Origin: an uncultured Alphaproteobacteria bacterium
GTDB taxonomy: Bacteria; Pseudomonadota; Alphaproteobacteria; RF32; CAG-239
Reading direction: 5' to 3'
DNA length: 11,939 nt
Assembly (NCBI GenBank): GCA_944391355.1
Contig: CALXTG010000047.1
Span: 1-11,939, forward strand
Every line of letters begins with the position of its first letter. The stretch's first letter is position 1. The translations under genes and the position numbers were made by a program. This document shows, in pieces, positions 7,247 through 11,939 of this stretch. The notes under the pieces are model-generated. The model saw nothing but the letters and a program-made list of their open reading frames with translations, did no database searches and was not told where the DNA came from.

Positions 7247-9037
7247 TTAACCGAAAACTTTTTTATCCAGACGTTCCAGTTCGTCAATATATTCGGAAAT
7301 CAGATCCAAACCTTTATTCCAAAAGGCCGGGCTGTTGACATCCAGACCAAACGGTTTGAATATTTCATTATAATCGCCGATGGCCGTCTGCGATAACAAA
7401 TGCAGATATTTCTCGGGAAAATCCTTTACTTCGCCGTCGCGGCTGACTTTATAGAGCGAGTTAACCAGACAATCGGCAAAAGAATAGGCATAAACATAAA
7501 AAGGCAGGAAAAAGAAATGTCCGACCTGCAGCCAGATGTAACGGCTGTTATCATCGACCACAACATAATCGCCGAGACTTTGCCGCATTTCTTCAAGCCA
7601 AAGCTCTCCCAGCCTGTCTTCGGAAAGCTCGCCGTTCTTGCGTTCCTCATGGGCGCGGCTTTCAAAGAAATGAAACGCAATCTGACGGATCGCGGTATTA
7701 ATCATATCATTAACTTTTCCGGCAATCAGACAAAGTTTGGCCTTATCGTCCGTCTGCTGTTTCAGCAACGATTGGAAAGTCATCATCTCACCGAAAACCG
7801 AAGCGATTTCTTCCGAAGTCATCCGGCTGAATTCGTTCAGATCGCCGTTCTCACGGCGCAGCTGATGATGACAGCCGTGGCCGAGCTCATGCGCCAAGGT
7901 CAGAACATCATTTTGTTTACCGACAAAATTCAACAGCAGATAAGGATGGCTCGAAGCCGATCCGCCGGAACAGAAAGCGCCGCTGCGCTTGCCGTCGCGG
8001 GGCGGCACGTCAATCCAGTTTTTGTTAAAGAAATCCGTCGCCGTTTCATATAATTTCGGCGAAAACTCTTTATAAGCATTAAGAACAATTTTAACGCTTT
8101 CGTCCCAAGAATAAGTTACATCATCACAAAAAGGCAGCGGCGCATTGCGATCCCAATACTGGATTTTATCAACGCCGAGCCATTTGGCCTTCAGTTTATA
8201 AAAACGGTGGGCAATATCCGCATACCGCGACCGAACGGTTTCCGCCAAGGCCTTGACTGTTTCGTCGGGAACGTTCTCTGCCAGATTCCGGGCTGAAATC
8301 GGCATTTTGAAACCGCGTTTCACATCTTCGATCGCCTTGTCCTTGATAATCATATTGTAAATAAAACTGAACAGCGGCGCATTTTCTTTACTGACCCGGT
8401 TAATTTCCTTACCGGCCTTTTCACGGACTTTCGGATCTTTATCCAACAGCAGTTTGGATATTTCGGCGTCATTATATTCTTTGCCGTCGACGGTATACAC
8501 CAACCGCGAAGATGTCTCTTCATAAAGACGAACCCAGGCATCGGAAGAGGTAATGGATTTCTCATGCAGAACTTCTTCAACCGCCTCGGAAAGTTCATAA
8601 TCTTTAAATTTGCGCAAGCGGGTAATAAACGGACGGTAAAAAGCAAGTTTTTCGTCACTGAGCCACTCGTCGATTTTGCTTTGCGGCAGCTGATTAATTT
8701 CCAAGGTAAAGAAAATTGTCGGTTTGCTGTAATCGGTCATTTTCTCGCTGATATTCTGATACAATGCCATCGCCTCTTTATTTTTCATCTGCGTAACCAT
8801 ATTCAGATAAGCAAACTCGCCGAGTTTGGAAGCATATTTTCTGCGCTCTTCAATTTCCTGCAGCAGCTGATAAAATTCCGCTGCCGAAAGCCCGGCCAGT
8901 TTACCTTTATACTTTGCGGCAAAAGCTTCATTCTCCCGGCGATACCGCTCCAAATCCTTTTCAATCTGCGGATCATCAATCCCCGAATATAAATCGCTCA
9001 AATCCCAGGCGGGTAAATTCTGATTATTCTGTTCCAT
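7247..9037 (-). CDS. pepF: Oligoendopeptidase F, M3 family zinc peptidase
   Basis: The 596-residue cytoplasmic metallopeptidase cuts short peptides internally. Length is typical of the M3B PepF family (about 600). The zinc motif HELGH is at residues 383-387 inside VLTLAHELGHGCHHQL, with Glu384 as catalytic base. The downstream SEEIASVFGE provides the third zinc ligand, probably Glu410. GAFCSGGSASSHPYLLLNFVG just before it is the family's conserved substrate-cleft segment. The C-terminal GHFFFLPFYVYAYSFADCLV contains the tyrosine-rich stretch that helps bind the transition state. There is no signal peptide. AAGGA lies eight bases before the ATG, inside the end of the preceding small gene (14-base overlap), so its translation is likely coupled. 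It is the last gene of a leftward three-gene unit. Confidence 0.95.
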   Translation of the reverse strand: MEQNNQNLPAWDLSDLYSGIDDPQIEKDLERYRRENEAFAAKYKGKLAGLSAAEFYQLLQEIEERRKYASKLGEFAYLNMVTQMKNKEAMALYQNISEKMTDYSKPTIFFTLEINQLPQSKIDEWLSDEKLAFYRPFITRLRKFKDYELSEAVEEVLHEKSITSSDAWVRLYEETSSRLVYTVDGKEYNDAEISKLLLDKDPKVREKAGKEINRVSKENAPLFSFIYNMIIKDKAIEDVKRGFKMPISARNLAENVPDETVKALAETVRSRYADIAHRFYKLKAKWLGVDKIQYWDRNAPLPFCDDVTYSWDESVKIVLNAYKEFSPKLYETATDFFNKNWIDVPPRDGKRSGAFCSGGSASSHPYLLLNFVGKQNDVLTLAHELGHGCHHQLRRENGDLNEFSRMTSEEIASVFGEMMTFQSLLKQQTDDKAKLCLIAGKVNDMINTAIRQIAFHFFESRAHEERKNGELSEDRLGELWLEEMRQSLGDYVVVDDNSRYIWLQVGHFFFLPFYVYAYSFADCLVNSLYKVSRDGEVKDFPEKYLHLLSQTAIGDYNEIFKPFGLDVNSPAFWNKGLDLISEYIDELERLDKKVFG

Positions 9038-9452
9038 TTTCCAGTTCCTTGTTTAATTTTTTCAAACGGTTCATTTCGCCCGCCAGGTCAGGATTATTTT
9101 CATAATATTCCTGCACCAGCTCGTCTTCCATCTGCTCGTCGACGGGAAGTTCGGGCGTAAAAAAGTAATTGCTCCACGGCCGGGGCTGCTCGCCTTTGTG
9201 CCAAGCCGCAACGCCGTCCGCAATTACCCCGATATCGCAGAAAGTATTGTTTACGACTTCCTTAAGCATACACCAGGCTTTATTTTCATTGCAGCCGAGC
9301 ATATTATAAGCCATTTCCTCGGTGCAGGGAATAAAACCGCGGCTGTGCAGATCTTCGCGCGGCGAAAACAGCACCAGCGCAAAAACCAGCATAAAAAAGC
9401 CGACAACCAAACTCAGCAGCAAACCGAACCAATGATTTTTGATAAACGTCAT
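9024..9452 (-). CDS. Small single-helix membrane protein of unknown function, four cysteines
   Basis: I do not recognise a family for this 142-residue product. It has a short positive N-terminus (MTFIKNHW), one hydrophobic helix at about residues 8-29, then a soluble part of about 110 residues. Four cysteines at 43, 54, 61 and 72 lie within 30 residues, just after the helix. This suits two disulfides if the domain faces the periplasm, or a metal site if cytoplasmic. The last 40 residues are acidic and then charged-helical (NRLKKLNKELENG). The charge pattern suggests N-in, C-out, but that is inference. It starts three bases after the nucleotidyltransferase stop and overlaps pepF by 14 bases, so it is a genuine part of that operon. 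A coding role is supported by the tight junctions on both sides. Function cannot be assigned. Confidence 0.8.
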   Translation of the reverse strand: MTFIKNHWFGLLLSLVVGFFMLVFALVLFSPREDLHSRGFIPCTEEMAYNMLGCNENKAWCMLKEVVNNTFCDIGVIADGVAAWHKGEQPRPWSNYFFTPELPVDEQMEDELVQEYYENNPDLAGEMNRLKKLNKELENGTE

Positions 9453-9455
9453 TAA

Positions 9456-10184
9456 CTATTCTTTCCGCTTCAGACAATTTTCGACAAAAGCCAGTTTCTC
9501 CAGGGTATCGATACCGGCAGCCTCAAGCTCCGGACATTCAACCACCGCACATTTAAGCCCCTTCTTGCGGGCAACGCTGACCGCATCTGTAAGATAATAC
9601 TCGCCGGCCGCGTTTTCATTACCGATCTCATCTAAAATCTCAAACAAACGGCGGCCGTCAAAGCACATCATGCCGGAATTACACAGATTTATTGCTTTTT
9701 CCTCATCGGTCGCATCTTTAAATTCAACGATTTTCTCAAGTTCGCCGTTTTTCAGTATCAGACGGCCATAACGCAGCGGATCTTCGGCACGGAAACCGAC
9801 GACGACTACCGCATTGCCTTCACGGCGCTTGGCAACCGCTTTAAGGAAAGTTTCTTTACTGAATGTCGGCTGGTCGCCGAAAACAACGATTACATCGCCT
9901 TCAAAATCTTTTAGCAGCTCACGGGCCGGCAAAACCGCATGAGCGGTTCCCAACGGCTGTTCCTGAACCACGGTCGGATAAGGAGCTACTTCTTTCCTGA
10001 CCAGCTCGCCCTGCGGAGAAACCACTACCGCAATTTTATCTGCGGGAAGCGTCTCCAGAGTATTAATAATATGACGGATCATCGGTTTCCCCAGTAACGG
10101 CACCATTACTTTCGGCAAATCCGTTTTCATGCGGGTTCCTTTTCCGGCGCCCAGGATAACGGCGGCAATCTGATTTTGGCTCAT
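9456..10184 (-). CDS. Single-domain sugar-nucleotide transferase, GlmU N-terminal-like
   Basis: The 242-residue protein is a complete NTP-transferase Rossmann domain that most resembles the uridylyltransferase half of GlmU. Motifs in order are LGAGKGTRMKTDLPKVM (residues 11-27, nucleotide binding, with Lys25), QEQPLGTAHAV (74-84), GDQP with Asp104 (metal), Gly140-Arg141, IVEFKDATDEEKAI with Glu154, Asn169 in NSGMM and GEYYLTDAV. These match the E. coli UDP-GlcNAc pyrophosphorylase sites well. The left-handed beta-helix acetyltransferase domain of true GlmU is absent; the protein stops after GIDTLEKLAFVENCLKRKE. The E. coli metal-ligand Asn227 appears to be Asp226 here. It likely makes a nucleotide sugar from a sugar 1-phosphate; the substrate is not determined, so no gene symbol is given. 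AAGGAG lies seven bases before the ATG. It leads the operon with the small membrane protein and pepF. Confidence 0.87.
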   Translation of the reverse strand: MSQNQIAAVILGAGKGTRMKTDLPKVMVPLLGKPMIRHIINTLETLPADKIAVVVSPQGELVRKEVAPYPTVVQEQPLGTAHAVLPARELLKDFEGDVIVVFGDQPTFSKETFLKAVAKRREGNAVVVVGFRAEDPLRYGRLILKNGELEKIVEFKDATDEEKAINLCNSGMMCFDGRRLFEILDEIGNENAAGEYYLTDAVSVARKKGLKCAVVECPELEAAGIDTLEKLAFVENCLKRKE

Positions 10185-10279
10185 GTCATAACTCCTTAAA
10201 TTTTCAATAAACCATATTTTAATAACTTAAGCTTATACTAGCAAATTATATTTTATTAGTTAACAAAGGTCGTCCAGTT
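10185..10279. promoter_or_regulatory. Divergent promoter region
   Basis: This AT-rich 95-base gap separates the leftward nucleotidyltransferase operon from the rightward DUF2207 gene and must contain both promoters. A minus-strand candidate is listed separately. For the plus strand, TATACT at 10234-10239 and TATATT at 10248-10253 are possible -10 boxes without clear -35 partners. AAAGG at 10265-10269 is the likely ribosome binding site for the ATG at 10280. No hairpin or RNA gene was seen. Confidence 0.4.
10216..10244 (-). promoter_or_regulatory. Possible promoter of the nucleotidyltransferase-pepF operon
   Basis: Read on the minus strand, TTGCTA (10244-10239) is followed after 17 bases by TAAAAT (10221-10216), about 31 bases before the ATG. 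This matches four and five of six sigma-70 consensus positions. It is a tentative call in AT-rich sequence; another TATAAT lies at 10250-10245 but has no convincing -35 partner. Confidence 0.3.
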
Positions 10280-11939
10280 ATGAAGAGATTTTTTCTTGCC
10301 GTTTGTTTCAGCCTTTTAAGTCTGAGTATTGCGGCTTCCCGCGCAGAAGCCAAAGCGACGGCGGTTTCCAACGCCATGGAAGCGCAAAACAAAAGCCGCA
10401 GCCTGCCGACGGCTCTTGAAGCCCCGTACAACGAATATGAAAACATGGACGCGGAAGAATTGAACGAATTTCTCAAAGAACGCCTGAAAAACGCCGTTAT
10501 AACTTCTCTGGACGATGACAGCGGCGCGCTTAACGGCGCCGCAGCCGTCAGCATGCAGCAAAGCGCGGAATATTTTCAGGAACAGGCCGAACAAAACAAA
10601 AGCACCTTCGAAAAAATATATGAAAATGCCCTGCGCCGGATAGATGAACAAAGCGGGCTGCATAACAAAATCAATTTTACCCCCGGCGAAACCGAACGGC
10701 AGCGCCTGGAACAAAAGCGCCAATGGCAGCAGCCCAAACCAGATTTTGCGGTAATGGACATTTTGCTGCCTCCCGACAATAATAAAGCCGTCGTTCCGGC
10801 CTTGGAGCATATTCCCTATTGGCATTCACGGATAGAGATTTTGCCGAGCGGCATTGTCAACATTGACGAAACAATTATGGTTATCGCCAACGGCGAAAAG
10901 CTGAAACACGGATTATCCCGCGCTTTGCCTCGTTTTGTTGTCTCCCGCGACGGCGAAAAACGCCAATCCGATTTCACATTGAACAGCGTCACGATCAACG
11001 ACCGTCCGGTAGAATATACCCTGACCGCTTCGCCCGACCTGGTGCTGATAACCCCTAAATATGAATTCAATCTTGAACCCGGCGTTTATACATTCAAATT
11101 TAATTATGTTGTTGACCGCCAGATTTTTTCTTATAATGACTATGACGAACTCTACTGGAACGTCACCGGAAGCTCCGCCAATCTGGTTATTGCCCGCGCC
11201 GGAGCTACAATCATTCTGCCGCCCGGTTCGCAGGCCTTAAATCAGACGGCTTTCACCGGTTATGCCGCTTCGCTCAGCAGTGAAAATGTCTTGATGCGGC
11301 AGGAGGCGCCGAATATAACCGGCTTTATTGTTACTGAACCGCTGTTTCTCGGCGAAGGTCTTTACATGATCGCCGACCTGCCTAAAGATATGTTCAGCGA
11401 AGTTGACCTTACCTCACATTTTCTGTGGTTTATCACCGATTACGGCGACATCATTTTCACCTCGCTGGCTCTGTGCCTGATTCTTCTCGGCTATTATATT
11501 TCCTGGCATCAGATGAAAAAAAATCCCGAAAAAATCGGCGCCGCTCTTCCCAAAAATCCGGGATTAATGCGCTATCTCGACCGGGGACTGTTTGACCGCA
11601 CCTCTTTCGGCGGTTTTCTGCTCGAACTTTTTAAGAAAAATATCATTGATATTCAGAAAAACGACGGCATTATTTCGCTCATCAAAAAAACCGATAATCT
11701 GCGTTCCCTGAATAAAAGCGAACAAAATGCCGTCAACCGGCTGTTTATTAACAACGAGCCTGTGCTCTACATTAATGACGGCAATCTGCTGAAACTCAAA
11801 CGCGCTTATAAAATTATTGAACAACAGACACTGCGGCAGTTCAAACTTCTCAGCCTGCGCCTGAACATCGGCTACCTGTTGTTCAGCCTGGCAATGCTGC
11901 TGGCGGCGGAAGGCGCCGCAGCTTTCCTGCAGATAAACA
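10280..11939 (+). CDS. DUF2207-type membrane protein with signal peptide, cut by window edge
   Basis: The ATG at 10280 opens a frame that runs 553 codons to the window edge without a stop. A signal peptide occupies residues 1-24 (MKRFFLAVCF, hydrophobic core, AEA before Lys25). Residues 25 to about 175 are charged, rich in Glu, Gln and Asn, and probably helical. From about 180 (WHSRIEILPSGIVNIDE) a beta-rich extracytoplasmic domain follows. It includes FNYVVDRQIFSY and ELYWNVTG, which are hallmarks of DUF2207 (YciQ-like) proteins. A transmembrane helix lies at about 390-410 (DIIFTSLALCLILLGYYISW), then a cytoplasmic segment (LPKNPGLMRYLDRG and a following small domain). Another hydrophobic stretch starts at about 528. 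The layout of signal peptide, outside domain, helix and inside domain is the family's. Its function is not established. The C-terminal end, often with more helices and a Gly-rich tail, is outside the window. AAAGG sits 10 bases before the start. Confidence 0.8.
   Translation, partial: MKRFFLAVCFSLLSLSIAASRAEAKATAVSNAMEAQNKSRSLPTALEAPYNEYENMDAEELNEFLKERLKNAVITSLDDDSGALNGAAAVSMQQSAEYFQEQAEQNKSTFEKIYENALRRIDEQSGLHNKINFTPGETERQRLEQKRQWQQPKPDFAVMDILLPPDNNKAVVPALEHIPYWHSRIEILPSGIVNIDETIMVIANGEKLKHGLSRALPRFVVSRDGEKRQSDFTLNSVTINDRPVEYTLTASPDLVLITPKYEFNLEPGVYTFKFNYVVDRQIFSYNDYDELYWNVTGSSANLVIARAGATIILPPGSQALNQTAFTGYAASLSSENVLMRQEAPNITGFIVTEPLFLGEGLYMIADLPKDMFSEVDLTSHFLWFITDYGDIIFTSLALCLILLGYYISWHQMKKNPEKIGAALPKNPGLMRYLDRGLFDRTSFGGFLLELFKKNIIDIQKNDGIISLIKKTDNLRSLNKSEQNAVNRLFINNEPVLYINDGNLLKLKRAYKIIEQQTLRQFKLLSLRLNIGYLLFSLAMLLAAEGAAAFLQIN

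Noticed and set aside
7400..8053. A 217-codon open frame on the plus strand inside pepF
   Set aside because: It lies opposite the part of pepF that encodes the HELGH zinc motif and conserved C-terminus; the frame itself shows no recognisable protein.
10181..10189. Tiny ATG-ACA-TGA frame overlapping the start of the nucleotidyltransferase gene
   Set aside because: Its ATG is only two bases from the AAGGAG, too close for initiation, whereas the true start has seven-base spacing. Probably chance.
1..11939. CRISPR arrays, tRNA or rRNA genes, insertion sequences, toxin-antitoxin or defence genes
   Set aside because: I looked on both strands and saw no repeat array, RNA fold, transposase, inverted terminal repeats or defence-type motifs. 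The gaps are too short to hide such a system.

Overview
This window is a compact stretch of chromosome from a Gram-negative bacterium. An AsmA-type envelope protein and a signal-peptide DUF2207 protein both point to a two-membrane cell envelope. The protein flavour, with E. coli-like DeoA, DeoB and DeoC and a single-domain GlmU-like nucleotidyltransferase, together with medium GC, suggests a proteobacterium. An uncultured, host-associated alphaproteobacterium is plausible, but that placement is inference and cannot be proved here. I see no rRNA, tRNA, insertion sequence, prophage, CRISPR array or attachment site. Coding density is high, and the only gaps above about 90 bases are two divergent promoter regions.

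Layout: (1) Positions 1-2618, minus strand: a large AsmA-family protein cut by the left window edge, with a TTG start. (2) Positions 2619-2748: a divergent intergenic region. (3) Positions 2749-7208, plus strand: a five-gene nucleoside catabolism operon, cdd-punA-deoC-deoA-deoB, with every junction overlapping or nearly touching. (4) Positions 7213-7242: a strong hairpin terminator that can serve both converging transcripts. (5) Positions 7247-10184, minus strand: a three-gene unit transcribed in the order single-domain nucleotidyltransferase, small one-helix membrane protein with four cysteines, oligoendopeptidase F. (6) Positions 10185-10279: a second divergent promoter region. (7) Positions 10280-11939, plus strand: a DUF2207-type membrane protein with a signal peptide, cut by the right edge.

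The nucleoside operon makes a complete salvage and carbon-recovery route. Cdd turns (deoxy)cytidine into (deoxy)uridine. DeoA phosphorolyses thymidine or deoxyuridine, and PunA phosphorolyses purine nucleosides. DeoB moves the phosphate of (deoxy)ribose 1-phosphate to the 5 position. DeoC splits deoxyribose 5-phosphate into acetaldehyde and glyceraldehyde 3-phosphate. No transporter, regulator or nucleoside kinase lies in the window.

The window is mostly ordinary housekeeping and salvage sequence. I did not find a convincing new system. The points most worth a second look are the unassigned membrane protein and its operon with a GlmU-like enzyme, the long N-terminal spacer of the DUF2207 protein, and the consistent C-over-G excess on the plus strand, which implies the deo operon lies on the lagging strand.
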